Below are positions 50,197 through 61,597 of a DNA stretch of 64,000 nt, piece by piece. Origin of the DNA: Cunninghamella blakesleeana (taxonomy: Eukaryota; Mucoromycota; Mucoromycetes; Mucorales; Cunninghamellaceae); contig JAFCIZ010000011.1 in assembly GCA_017871115.1 (NCBI GenBank), positions 1,009,501 through 1,073,500 on the forward strand, written 5' to 3'. The notes under the pieces were generated by a model. It made no database searches. It saw nothing but the letters and a program-made list of their open reading frames with translations, and was not told where the DNA came from. Position 1 is the stretch's first letter, and each line of letters begins with the position of its first letter. The position numbers and the translations under genes were made by a program.

Positions 50197-50345
50197 AGAA
50201 GAAGTATATAAAAAGAAAAAAGAATATATATAAATATATATTATATATTTCTGCAAGTCAACATATAATATATAAAAATATATATTCATTAATGTAGTTG
50301 TAAACTTACCATGAAATCATCTTCAAAATCACTATCAGAAGTCAT
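47701..50345 (-). CDS. Ariadne-family RBR E3 ubiquitin ligase
   Basis: Exons 50345-50310, 50120-50066, 49507-49361, 49116-48230, 48135-47701; 519 residues. Acidic N-terminus (MTSDSDFEDDFMVDSDD), a UBA-like region (VTTILGLQSKDAATLLRYF), RING1 (CEICCDDD to CPQDKC, about 140-200), IBR (about 215-275, CTCGDTFCFGCGQLDHQPA), RING2 with the catalytic cysteine in NGGCNHMTC, then the autoinhibitory Ariadne helical domain to the C-terminus (RYANHEQSAKLDQ; AFAFYLARTNETAIFEDNQ). RBR ligases accept ubiquitin on the RING2 cysteine before passing it to the substrate; Ariadne members act with neddylated cullin-RING ligases. Every cysteine and histidine of the RBR pattern appears present. Length fits HHARI/Ari1 (about 510-560). 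Confidence 0.94.
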
Positions 50346-51083
50346 ATTTAATTTTACTTTTTTTATAATTTATAAATCAATAATAGATGTATCAAAGGAT
50401 GAATGGAATATTTAAATAAATAGTTTCACGATTTATAAAAGAATATTATTAATAATTATATTTTTTAGAGGGGAAAAAAAAAAAGAGAAAGAGAGAAAAA
50501 AATTCATCACTGCGTATTTCTAAAAAAAAAAGTGCGGTCATTAAATTTTTTTGCTCAAGAATAATTATTTAACATCAGAGGTATCAAAAATAATTATAAA
50601 TAAAGGTGATATAATAATGAAATAGTATAATGCCATTAGATATTGGACATTAATTATGTTATTTTTTTATATTAATAACAATAAAATAATAAGGATGGAA
50701 ATAAAAATTATAGTATGTAATGCAAACCCAAATCAAGTATATATATAACAAAATAATAAAATTGATTGTGTATATTTTTTTGTATAAGTGGAATAAAATG
50801 TTATTGAATTTATAACTGATTAGTATATATATATATATATATATATAATTTAATGAAAGCTTCAAAACTTTTTTTAAAAAAAAAAATGACATGTATAACA
50901 AAATAAAATATTATAAGCTGTCATGATAATTGATTCTATGGTTATGTTTCTAATATTTATTAAAAACTTGTAAAAAAGAAAAGGCATAATAAATAGTAAT
51001 AATATTAAATAAATAAATAAATAAATAATAATAATAATTATAATAATAATACAAGAAGTTTAAAATGATAAGTAGCTTTTTTT
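50346..51083. other. Intergenic, Ariadne promoter and surface-protein 3' side
   Basis: An AGTGCGGTCATTAAAT string at about 50530, near an A-run, resembles the GCCGyCATTTTT elements elsewhere. TA run at 50824-50847. No gene seen. Confidence 0.35.
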
Positions 51084-52448
51084 TTAATATCGATGTTGAT
51101 ATTCTACATGATTATTCACTTCTGTTAATGGAGGAGGAGAACCTAATGAACTAGTCGAAGGATTATGATGAAGTTGATGAGAAGTCGTATAAGCCAAACC
51201 AGTGGCATTCATAGAAGTAGAAGAATAATGGTGATTATTATTTTGTGAATTCACTGAAGAGGATTTACTGCGTAACGAAGCAGAACGAGGAAGTTTGGCT
51301 ACTACAGCAGCTACTACACCCATAAAACTTTGTGTTCTCCATCTTGTATTCACTGCTTCATCACTATTATTATTACCAAGAGAATTGAAGGATCTAGCGG
51401 ATGACTGTCCATTTTTATGGCGATGGTTATAAATCAATAACCCTGCTAAAGCGATGGCAGCAATACACCCAATGCCTACACCCAATCCAATCCCTAAATT
51501 ACGATTATCATCTGCATTATTGCCTACTTCAGGGGATAAAATATCTGTGGAAGGTGGTGTTGTTATGGGGTTTGAAGAATTTATACTTGAGGTTTCCACG
51601 GGTGAATGAACTAAATAAGAATCAATAGAGCTTGTTGCTGTTGTTGTTGTTGTAATAGTTGTAATTTCTGTATCATTGGGATTTTCTGTTGCTTCCTTTG
51701 GAGCTTTACTTTTATCATTATTAGTTGGTTTATTAGTAGGACGGGTTGATGAAGATGTCTTTGTTTTCTTTTTCTTTTTTGAACGACTAGTAGTGGTAGT
51801 AGAATGATGGGTTTTTTTTGGTTTTTTAGTAGTAGTAGTTGTTTTAGTCGATTTTTTACTTGTAGAGGTTGGTTTTATGTAGGATGTTGATTGAGGAATA
51901 TGAATGGTTATTATTTCGCATTGGACAAAAGTACTTTTACTTGTTACATCGTGACACTGAAATTTCTTTATATCGTAACCAGGTATAATAGTCCATGATG
52001 GTGAAGGTTTTTTTTTTATTATTTTTGTATGATGATTGTTTGGTTTTTCAGTGATCTTTTTATTTTTTAAGGAGTGATGATTATCTAATAAAATACATAT
52101 AATAATATAGTAGTATAATAATATAATTATAATAATAACAATAATAATAATTTATTAGTCTATTTTGTCTACTATATCTCTTTCAATATGCGATTATGTA
52201 CATTATTTCTTTTCTATTTATGATTTTTATTATTATTATGTACTTTTAATAGCTTTATTAATTGTCGTTCCTAAATAATATTTAAATATAATAAAGAATA
52301 AATTAATATATAAATATAAAGATTTTTCATTTTACTATTTCATATTATATTCGGCTAGCTTTTATTTTTATTTTTTTCTACCTGAAGCTTCTATTAAGTG
52401 AACATATAGTATGAATAATGGTAAGAGAAGAAGATAAGGAATGTTCAT
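51084..52448 (-). CDS. Type I membrane protein resembling a cell-wall sensor
   Basis: Exons 52448-52382, 52270-52244 (27 bases), 52084-51084; 364 residues. The chosen ATG gives a clean signal peptide (MNIPYLLLLPLFILYVHLIE, cleavage expected near ASG). The ectodomain has a short folded-looking part with two cysteines (FQCHDVTSKSTFVQCE), then about 130 Ser/Thr/Lys-rich residues likely to be O-mannosylated, one membrane span (about 217-238, GIGLGVGIGCIAAIALAGLL) with a basic stop-transfer (YNHRHK), and a Ser/Asn/His-rich cytosolic tail ending VEYQHRY. The layout matches fungal Wsc/Mid2-type sensors without a recognisable WSC cysteine domain. An upstream alternative ATG in another frame lacks a signal peptide. 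The 27-base exon is supported only by frame and splice sites. Function inferred from architecture. Confidence 0.65.
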
Positions 52449-53469
52449 TAAGAGACATTAATAAATGAATAGAAAAAAAATAAAGGATTGTAAGGGAACT
52501 AAAAAAAATTTTAAAAAAAAGATAAAAGATAAAAGGAAGGAAAAATAAAATAAATATTGCAATAATAATAAAATTATTATAATGAATAATTTATGAATTT
52601 AATTCTAGAACAATGACGGGCCATCCCCAATAAGATCACCAATGTAACATAAAATGTTACCATAACATATTTAGGTTACACTATTTGATTTTAAAAAAGA
52701 GAGTGAAAACAGAAAAAATTATCTTTTTTAAAAAAAATTAAAACTGAGCAAAAGGTCACAAATTTTTTTTATGCGTATTTTTTTTTTTTTGCTTTAAATT
52801 AGTATTTTATCATCCAAAATTACTGTTGAGAAAGTAGGGCACGAATGCCACTTCTAGAGGAGGCGATCACTTAAACTAATAAGTTGGTCAACAGTTTTTC
52901 GGGTTGTGAAAAAAATCATTAAGATTTAAATTAGTTAATTTATTAAAGCAAACCACATTATAATATTTTCAAAACAAATCAAAATTATACAGATATTTTT
53001 ATTTAAAGCTTTACCATTTAAACTGGTGATACTTTTTGAAAGAGCTGGCTGATGTAATTACAAAAATAAATTATAATAATCAAATATTATTATCTAAAAT
53101 ATTAATAATAACAACAATAATAATATAATAATATTAAAATAATAATCAAATAATAAAAATCAAATACACAAAAATAAAATATGCTTACAATTGAGTTGGA
53201 ATAAAATTAAAGTGTAACAGTGTAACACAAAAATTGATATAATTCCATAGTAAGCCATTTATTATATTATATTAATTAAAAATATATTATAATGTAGTAA
53301 AAAAATAAAATAAAATGATATAATAAATAAATGATATATACACGATGATCTAAAATTTCATCGCTTGTACTGTGTATTTTAATATATATATATATATATA
53401 TTCATTTTTAATGTTCATAATGGTTTGAAATAGTTATTGCTTCCTTTTTTTTTTTAATGAAAAAATAAT
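52449..53469. other. Intergenic, no gene seen
   Basis: AT-rich. An inverted pair ATGTAACATAAAATGTTAC occurs around 52641-52660. Otherwise nothing recognisable. Confidence 0.4.
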
Positions 53470-55336
53470 TATAGAATATTAATTCGTCAATATATATACA
53501 TTTTAGTGATAAAATACGTTATTTATTGGAATCATTTTTATCATCTCCATCAATAATAATATACTCACGGTCAGGAATAGTTTCTAATATAACTAATTTA
53601 TTTACAGAGTCCCTTGCTGTATCTATAAATTGCACATTAAATTTAAATCGACAAATAATAATATATTTCAAATGATAAGATAAATCAAAAAATATATCTT
53701 TAATAGGAGGCAATGTCGAAGAAGAAGAATCAAATACTGAGCCCGGTTTTGAAATTAAATAGTCTACATAACCTAACGTTAACGTTTCTAAATGAGGGCA
53801 TTTCCTTAAAAAATCATCAAATCCATTTTTCATAACAGTTCCAACACTTTCAAGAATTAGGCTTTTTTGCTGATGTTGCTATTTTTTTAAGGAAAAATAT
53901 TTCTATAAAATATCATTTAATCCTTTTTTAATAGTAAACCCATTTTGATGTTGAAGAGTTACGTATTTTAATTTATTAATTGAGCCATTATTAAGATGAT
54001 CATTGTTATTAATCTTAGACAAATTTATTTTTTGTAGCTGTTATTGTTGATAATACTTTTTTTTTATCCATTTATGTGATTTACCTGCATTGATAAAATC
54101 ATTATCAACATTAACCTTCATGATGTCGTCCTTATTTTTTATAATACCATAATATTTTATTTCCAATACTATCAAATCAGGGAAAACATCCAACCAATCC
54201 CCTATATATACATATTCACTTTTTCTATTAAATTGTCCACTTATGACCAACTTCGTTACTGAAGAGAGTAATATAATATTATTTTCATTTTGTAAAAGAT
54301 AATGATATAGAATAACTTAAATGAATTTTGGTGTTAATGATAAATAGATTAAATTATTGAATAAATTTTGTTGATACACAATCTTATTATGTTTTGATAA
54401 TAATCAATAGTGGTAGATTGATCAGAAGAACAACATGCTCTTAATAAAAGAGCATTTATTAAATAGTCCAAGTAAATCATTATCATGTGTTAATGTGTCA
54501 TTGAAATGGATATTGTAATACTCGTTGTATAAATTCATTATTTGACCAGTATTCTTTATTATCTATTTCTTGCCTTTGTATAAATTCGTCTATTTAACGG
54601 GGAGAACAGAATAATTTAGGTTTATTAATTCAAGAGTATGATCAAAGTAACCTATTACAATATCATTCCTATAAAAATTGATTTATAAAGACATCAAGTG
54701 TTTCAATGTTGAGAAAAGGAGATTGCTTTTTTGATAGGATATACCATTACTAATAGGTAAGAAATAAGAACGAAATGGTGATATTGAGGTTTGATCAGAA
54801 GGTTTAATATGAATAGGCGAATGATGATAATGATATTCTGTCGAATTACTGTTCATATTAAAATCCAATATATATACAAAGTCTTTATTATTAAGTAATG
54901 ATGTCATCCATGCTTTATCAATCATAGTATACCATTGCTCAAAACATGACAGCCATTGAAGTAGAAGGATATTTTCATTTTCAGATTTATAGACCAATAT
55001 ATCCTATTTAGGTGAAGATAAATCAATAGAATAAATATTTGGAAACGAGTTTGTTAGCTCTAGCATCTTTTCTTTTTTTCCATTCCCAAGAATAATAATA
55101 AACCTTCAAGTGTTGAACATAATGACCAGTAGGTTTATTATAGAGAGTTGATTTTTTGCCATTTGGATATATTTTCTTAGTTGTTGTTTAGAATAGATGT
55201 AAAGCGTAGAATAAAAGCAAGCTTATAAAACGAGTTGAAGCCAAGCTTTACATATTGCTGAACAAACTATTATAGTATACCTTTGCGGTAAACGAAACGA
55301 AATATTCGATAGTATTTCATTAGGTAAAGAATCCAT
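53470..55336 (-). pseudogene. F-box gene copy 4, decayed
   Basis: Same family as the 14-24 kb array, read on the minus strand. The start is intact (MDSLPNEILSNISFRLPQ) and the F-box goes on to ICKAWLQLVL, but a TAA follows at about codon 39 where the relatives continue. Downstream, family phrases survive in different frames separated by stops: CFEQWYTMIDKAWMTSLLNN, YIGDWLDVFPDLIVLEIKYY, MKNGFDDFLRKCPHLETLTL, and at the end LSLKCIYIDELIF, matching the C-terminal SLKCKYIDELVF of copy 3. Residues align best with copy 3 in places and copies 1/2 elsewhere. The gene is about 350 bases shorter than its relatives, so deletions as well as point changes have occurred. It lies 30 kb from the array. Confidence 0.9.
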
Positions 55337-55811
55337 TTACAATTGATATTTGATGATATATGAATAATGTTTAGAATACAACATTGATTAAAAGAATAAA
55401 AGATAATAATAATAATAAAAAAAAAAAATAATAATAAAAAGTTATTTATACAATAAATATATATTCACACACCCAAATCAACCAAGTAACTGAGACTTAA
55501 TTTTTTTTAACTTGGATGACTATTAAACAAACAAACAAACAAACATACTGATTTTTATTTAAAAAAAAAAAAGAGGATTTAATAAGGATTTTATTTTAAA
55601 GTACTGATAGTATTACTATTTATTTATTTTTTATCAATAAAGAAAAATATTTTAAACCAGAAAATATATTTTCTTTTTTTTAAAACTTCTTGTTAAAATA
55701 CATATAATATATAAACATTCATCATATGAATACTATAACACTATATATATATGTATGTATATATATATATATAAAATACATAATAAAAATAAAAAAAAGA
55801 TAAATTATTTT
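55337..55811. other. Intergenic, pseudogene promoter relic and DPBB 3' side
   Basis: The bases just upstream of the pseudogene ATG (TTTACAATTGATATTTG) still resemble those before the live copies (TTTACAATTAATATTTG), so the duplication included the promoter-proximal DNA. No gene otherwise. Confidence 0.5.
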
Positions 55812-56383
55812 TTAAATGTATTTATAACGCAAGTGGCGATGATGCTTTTGGTGGCGAACTTGACAACGCGTACATTTTTTATCTTGGGACTTTTTCTTTT
55901 TATCTTGAGATTTTTTATTATTAGGCTTCTTATTCTTTGATGGAAGAGTTGTTTTCTTTTTTTTCTTGGAATCTGAAGGAGTAGGTTTTGGTTTTCGGGA
56001 TACCTTTGATGTGGGTGATTTTTTAGGACAAGGTGCAGTTGTCTTTGCGGTTGGAACTAAAATTGCTGATTTCGTTTTGGTAGGTTTAGTAGGTGGTTTG
56101 GAGACAGGACGATGATTTTTATTTGAGCCAGAAATTGCAACTGGTTCAACAATAGTGGGATGACCATTAGGGTCATAAATGCCTTTACAATTAGCATAAT
56201 CGGTTTCTGACCAAGTTGCTGGGGAAGCATCCCATTGTTGACCAAAAAGTGCTTTAAAAGAGGGGGTACTTAACTATATTTGGTAATAATAAAAAAAAAC
56301 GGATGAGTTTATATGTTTTTTCTTATTTTTTTTAAAAAAAAAGTTTATGTGCGCGTGTGTATGTGTGTGTGATTGTTTATTAC

Positions 56384-56416
<33 letters not shown>

Positions 56417-56813
56417 ACTTACATCAAGACCTTGACCACCCATATCAACAGCAAGAGCATAAACATATTTTCCATTACCGCTATTGACGATCTTAAGACA
56501 TTTATTGCAATCAGTAGCCTTATTTAATGCTTGAACAGCAACAATTCTTGATAAATCAAGAGTCGCATAAGGCATTTCACATGCTGGAGGGTTGTTTTTT
56601 AAACCAATAGGTGCTATAAAATAATAAACGATTTTATATTTATATGTACTTCTTTATATATTATATTTGCACATATATATTGATCTTTTAATGTTTGTTT
56701 ATTTATTTACGTAAACCGATATAGTCATTTGGAGTAATGGATGCACTTCCTGATAAGGATGCATAAACAAAAGTTTTTAAAAGAGTGAAGGATAAAATGG
56801 AAACAAGCTTCAT
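55812..56813 (-). CDS. Secreted double-psi beta-barrel (RlpA/expansin-like) protein with Lys-rich tail
   Basis: Exons 56813-56711, 56613-56423, 56273-55812; 251 residues. A signal peptide (MKLVSILSFTLLKTFVYAS) is followed by a DPBB-like domain (about 30-140): PPACEMPYATLDLSRIVAVQ, CNKCLKIVNSGNGKYVYALA, VDMGGQGLDLSTPSFKALFG, and ATWSETDYANC. This pattern occurs in fungal secreted RlpA-like/expansin-related and papain-inhibitor-like barrels, where a conserved Asp lies in the groove; here VDMGGQGLDLS carries it. The C-terminal third (about 155-240) is Lys/Pro/Ser-rich with repeated SQDKKKK units, then a CxxC pair (CTRCQ) and a His-rich end (RHQKHHRHLRYK). The basic tail suggests binding to polyanionic wall polymer (inference). 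No catalytic activity can be claimed. Confidence 0.8.
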
Positions 56814-57334
56814 TTTTTTTTTTTGTTTGTTTTCTTTAAAAAAATAAAGAATGATAATAATGAAAAAAAAAGAATTGATTTTTATTTAAAAATTTTACTT
56901 TTATACTTTTTTTTTTATTATCTTTATATATATAATCTAGAACTTTTTAAAATATAAATCAAATAATAACTCGATATTAAAGAATATAAAAGTGATTTTT
57001 ATTTAAGGAGACAAATAGATGTTTTTATTATTTAAGCAATAAAAAAAAATTATTATTCAATTTAAAATGATTAAATGTCAATCGATTATCTAATTTTAGT
57101 AATATCTTTGACCTATCGAAATTCCGAAGTTAAAAAAAAAAAACAATGAAGCGTTTATGTAAAAATTAACTAATAAACTTTATTGTATATATATTCAAAA
57201 AAAAGGAAAAGAATATTCTACCACTTTATATAATAGTTATAATTGAGTCAGTTTACGTAATAATAATAATAATAATAATAATATAGAAGAATATATAATG
57301 TGTCCATTTTTAGATGATCCAACCCACTTTTTAA
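56814..57334. other. Intergenic, DPBB promoter
   Basis: AT-rich; TAA repeat at 57257-57282. No gene seen. Confidence 0.4.
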
Positions 57335-57749
57335 TTAAGACCAAATAATTGATACTGAATAAATAATTATTGAGTGCAACATACGCCAAAATCCATTACA
57401 ACGAAAAATAAAAGTGGATTTGATTTCATTCCTGTAACCATAATATTCAGTTAATATTTCATCATCATCATCATCATCTTCTTGATTTTCTTGTTCTCGT
57501 TGATCATCAGGGTATGCATTTATTTGCAACCAATTAGTATATCTAATAAAACGGCAATAAGCACAACTAACTATAGGGCAGATGCCAAAAAAAGAAGTAG
57601 TGAAATGACAACGATGTTCATATCGGCTATTGTCTATCCTATCTAAAAATAATAAAATAAATAAACTAACAAAAAAAATTTATATATATATATATTATTA
57701 TGATCATTATGATTTTTTTTCATAAATATTACATACATATACGGTTCAT
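57335..57749 (-). CDS. Hypothetical small protein, doubtful model
   Basis: The main exon 57642-57335 is open for 102 codons and reads RIDNSRYEHRCHFTTSFFG, CPIVSCAYCRFIRYTNWL, an acidic run (QEDDDDDDEILTEYYGYRN) and a hydrophobic C-terminus (MLHSIIIYSVSIIWS). A 13-base first exon (57749-57737) with ATG and GTATGT donor joins in frame to give 106 residues, but such a tiny exon is weak evidence. Four cysteines (RCHF, ICPIV, CAYC) could bind metal. I do not recognise it. It may be a live small gene or a relic. Confidence 0.3.
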
Positions 57750-58101
57750 TTTTAATAAAATAAAAGCTGTATCTATTTTTTTTTTAAAAAAAGAAGATAA
57801 TAATAAAAAAAAAAATACGTTTATATACAGTTTTCCGGGTAAAAAAATTATAAATACTGTCTTTTATGTTAATATATATACAATACCCAAAGGTGTCGAA
57901 CAAAAGATTTATTATGTATATGCATACAAATTTTATTTATTATTATATTTTTTTTTATTATTATTTCTATTATAAAAATACACGACTAAAGTAAAAAAAA
58001 AAAAATTAAGGAGTAGATAATAGTAATAGCCAAAAAAAGATTTTTTTCTTATTATATTTTAATATAATAAAATTATAATGCCCTCAAAAAATAAATAGAA
58101 T

Positions 58102-58262
58102 TTACTCGCGCCATTGAACCGGGATCTTGAAATATTGACCCGCTTCGCCTTTCCCTGATACCGATGGTTCTCTGGGTGGTAAAATACCACCTCTTAAATT
58201 GGTCTATAAAAAAAATCGAAGAATAGATGATTTGGATTAGATATGATAATAACTATTTAATC

Positions 58263-58299
<37 letters not shown>

Positions 58300-60229
58300 G
58301 TAATGAAGGATGAATGAATCTAGGTGGTCTTAATTTTTGGTCTCTCTCTTGTCTTAATTTAGTATATTCTTCCAAGGAAACATTTTCATGAATCATTTTG
58401 TTGAATTTCTTTTGTTTTTCTAAAGTAGTCATGACATCATACTATATTATTATTATTATTATCATTAAAAGTAAATAAATATAATATAAAATAAATTATA
58501 ATATTAATTAATATAAAATTATATATATGTGTAAAGGTGTCTTATTTCTATTTTTATACACATGTATTATTTTCATTTTACCGTTCTTGTATTTGGAGGA
58601 TAATCATGACCAACATAAATACGAGTATCATCTGGCCAAGAAGAATATAATTTATGAATACTATTATACAGCTCAGTAGCACTTCCACCGGGAAAATCGC
58701 ATCTAGCTGTGCCAATATCGGGCTATATGGATATACGGATGTATTTTTTTAATGGATTATTTTTCTTTTTTTATATTTGGATATATTCTTTATTTTATTT
58801 TATTATATTTTACCATGAAAAGAGTATCACCGACAAAAGCAGCATCACCAATTTTATAAGATAAACAGGCAGGTGTATGGCCAGGTGTAGCAATGACTGA
58901 ACACTGAATATCTTTTCCTAATATCCAAGTATCCCCTTCAGATATTAATTTATCAAATTGATCTCCATTAAAATGTAACTGATCAGGTCGGAGGTTGTAT
59001 CGTTCTGCAAATACTTTTTGTACCTTGGTAACATCCTTTCCTATGCAAAATTCTGGCTATAAAAAAAATCATCCAATCAAAATATATATAAATAAAAAAA
59101 AAAGTATGTTAAAAATAGTAACTTTTTCTTTCATTGTTTTTTTTTTTAAAAAAAAAAAAAAAGGAAAAATGAATCTTACCAAGGTTGATAATCTGTCTTT
59201 TAAAAACCAAGCTGCAGTTAAGTGATCCTAAAAATATATATAAATAAAAGATCATACGTTATTTTATAATTTTTTCCTTTTATTTTATAATTTTCAATAA
59301 TAAATAAATAAAAAATGCTTACAGCGTGAACGTGAGTGTCAATGACTTTTGTAACTTTAAGATCATGTAATTTAATAAAATCAACAAGAGCGCTAGCCGT
59401 TTTAGGATGAACAATACCACCTAATGGATCGTAATCAAGCACTGAATCAATAACATATGCTTCTCTACTATCTGTTTATATAGCAATAAATCATTATTAA
59501 AAATATTAATAATAATAAATAAGTACATGTAAAATAAATATACATATTGTATAGAATCCCTCACACACACGCATATATATATATACCTAAATCCGTAACA
59601 ATGTATTGAGCAGTTTCAGTATCTTGTTCAAAAATAATATGAACCCATGGTGAATGATTGTTTTGGAAAGGTTGGATAGGTAACTCTTCCTTTTTCCATG
59701 CTGTCAATCCTCCTTCCATATTATACACTTGTTGAAATCCTAATTCTTTTGCAATAGTTGCTGCTTTTAAACTACGTCTTCCTGAAGCACATTGAAATAC
59801 GAGCTAATAAATAAATATAACAGTAATAAATAAACAAAAATATCTAATATATATATAGTCTATTTTTCTTCCTGTTTATATGCATTTGTTTTTACTTACT
59901 TTTGTATGTTTATTCAAGTCAGATATTACAGCCGAAAATAAATTGGGTTGTTCTTCCGCAACATGATAAGGAATATTAAGAGCTCCCTTTATTTTGCCAC
60001 TGGCTTCTATTTCATTATGATCACGCACATCAATGATTTGAATATTATTTTCTTGATTGACAAAAGGTGTAGAAGGTAGCTCCTTTATACTTGTATATAA
60101 TTGTTTAGGCGTAATAGTTTGCATTATAGGTTTGGTTGAAAAATAATGACGTAGAGTAGTAGTGGTAGTGGCGGTCAACCGTGTTTGTTTTAAAAAACAA
60201 GAAGTTAAGGGAGAAGAAAAGAGGATCAT
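58102..60229 (-). CDS. Rhodanese + ETHE1/Blh-type persulfide dioxygenase fusion, mitochondrial
   Basis: Exons 60229-59900, 59803-59587, 59471-59323, 59227-59180, 59056-58814, 58722-58582, 58441-58298, 58203-58102; 457 residues. The N-terminus is a mitochondrial presequence (MILFSSPLTSCFLKQTRLTA). Rhodanese domain (about 45-155): IIDVRDHNEIEASGKIKGAL and the active loop CASGRRS with the sulfur-carrying Cys. MBL-fold dioxygenase (about 170-420): metal ligands in HVHADH, PGHT, GDTLFM and GHDY. GDTLFMPDIGTARCDFPGG is the signature of bacterial Blh/BLH-type ETHE1 relatives rather than animal ETHE1. Family function: oxidation of glutathione persulfide to sulfite in sulfide detoxification; the rhodanese would shuttle the sulfane sulfur. 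An ATG 132 bases farther upstream stays in frame but adds a Phe-rich leader that looks like 5' UTR, so I prefer the inner start. A GCCGCCATTTTT element lies about 100 bases upstream. Confidence 0.9.
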
Positions 60230-61222
60230 ATTTATAAATATATATAAAAAGAAAACGGGTGAAAGAGAGAGAGAAAATGATGTCAAAAAGAAGCTTACTG
60301 ACGTTTTTTTTCTAAAAAAAAATAAGAAAAAATGGCGGCATTTAAATAACCCATTCGTCACCAGTGCTAATCCTTTGTAATCGTTATGGCATTATGGTTT
60401 CACAATAAACTTTAAACCGAAAACGTGGGGAAAATAATATAATGGCGTGTTCTAAATTTGTTTCCATAAAGCTATGGTTAAGCTATGAAAAATCATGATT
60501 ATAAAAAAATAGGTTTAAAAATGCTATAGTTTAATTGGAATTCCTCACACAGCGGGTTCTCGTTTTAATTATTTTTAAAAAGAAAATGGATAAGATTGAA
60601 AAGTTTATTAAAATATTAACGCGTATGCATTTAATACTAAATACCTATTCTAAATAGTTAATGAACTAATTGCCTTATTATTATTATTATTATAGTAGTA
60701 TTAATAATAGTAAGTTTGAATTATAGGACAATAGAAGATGGAAGAATTAGTGCACTAAGGCTTGGAAAATACGTGGGATTATCGGTCGATAAGTCGAATA
60801 AAAATTAATAAATAAACGGGATATATGGTTTGAACTTACCCTAATGCTAATTGATACTGATATCAAAGATATGTCCTTGTTGGTACAAATAATGGTAAAT
60901 AATGAAACGTTAAATTGGAGTTTTATCAAAATGTATAGACATGATTAGTAGCATTAATATTAGAAGATTATGTAATTGTGGAAAAGACAAACTTTACCGT
61001 ATGAATAAATATAGAGTTGGTAAGTAAAATACTTGATGATGGCAAAAGAGCGGGTTAAAATTATTATTTATCTAAGAGAACATACATATGAATGATGTAC
61101 TCACTATCATCCAAAGGTTATAAATACAAAGCAAATTACTACTTGGTTTTATTTATTTATTATATATATTTGTTTAAAAAAAATAACAAGAAATAAAATA
61201 ATAGTCTCATGTCGAATTTCAG
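60230..61222. other. Intergenic, dioxygenase promoter and spacer
   Basis: AAATGCCGCCATTTTTT (minus strand) at about 60331-60347 matches the MED18 upstream element. Farther right, an open stretch near 60727-60807 (TIEDGRISALRLGKYVGLSV on the plus strand) is protein-like but has no start or splice partners I trust. Confidence 0.4.
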
Positions 61223-61566
61223 GCACCGGTAAGCTACTCTAAAGCGCCCCAGCAAAATAATTAATTAGTTTAAATCTTCAGATCTAAGTAATATATAATA
61301 AGCCAAATTTAATATTCTGAATATATATGAAAAATACTCTAGGAATATTAAAAAATTATATATTTGATATTTTATCGTCAAAATTGGACCACCCTGTCAA
61401 AAAATAAATAAATTGAGTTAAGAAACTTCTTAAATCTCCTCTATTAATAAAAAAATTAACAAAATGAAATAGTATGAATGAGAATATATTAAGAAAAGCA
61501 TAGTAGAATAAAATAGATAGTAATAAGAATTTATAATATTGAGAATTTGATTTTGATTTTGAATTA

Positions 61567-61597
<31 letters not shown>

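Noticed and set aside
60229..60361. Upstream in-frame ATG of the rhodanese-dioxygenase
   Set aside because: The added leader is Phe/Leu/Ser-rich from a T-rich stretch; the inner ATG gives a normal presequence. Kept as an alternative only.
60727..60807. TIEDGRISALRLGKYVGLSV stretch
   Set aside because: Protein-like but only 27 codons, with no start, no clear splice partners and no family resemblance.
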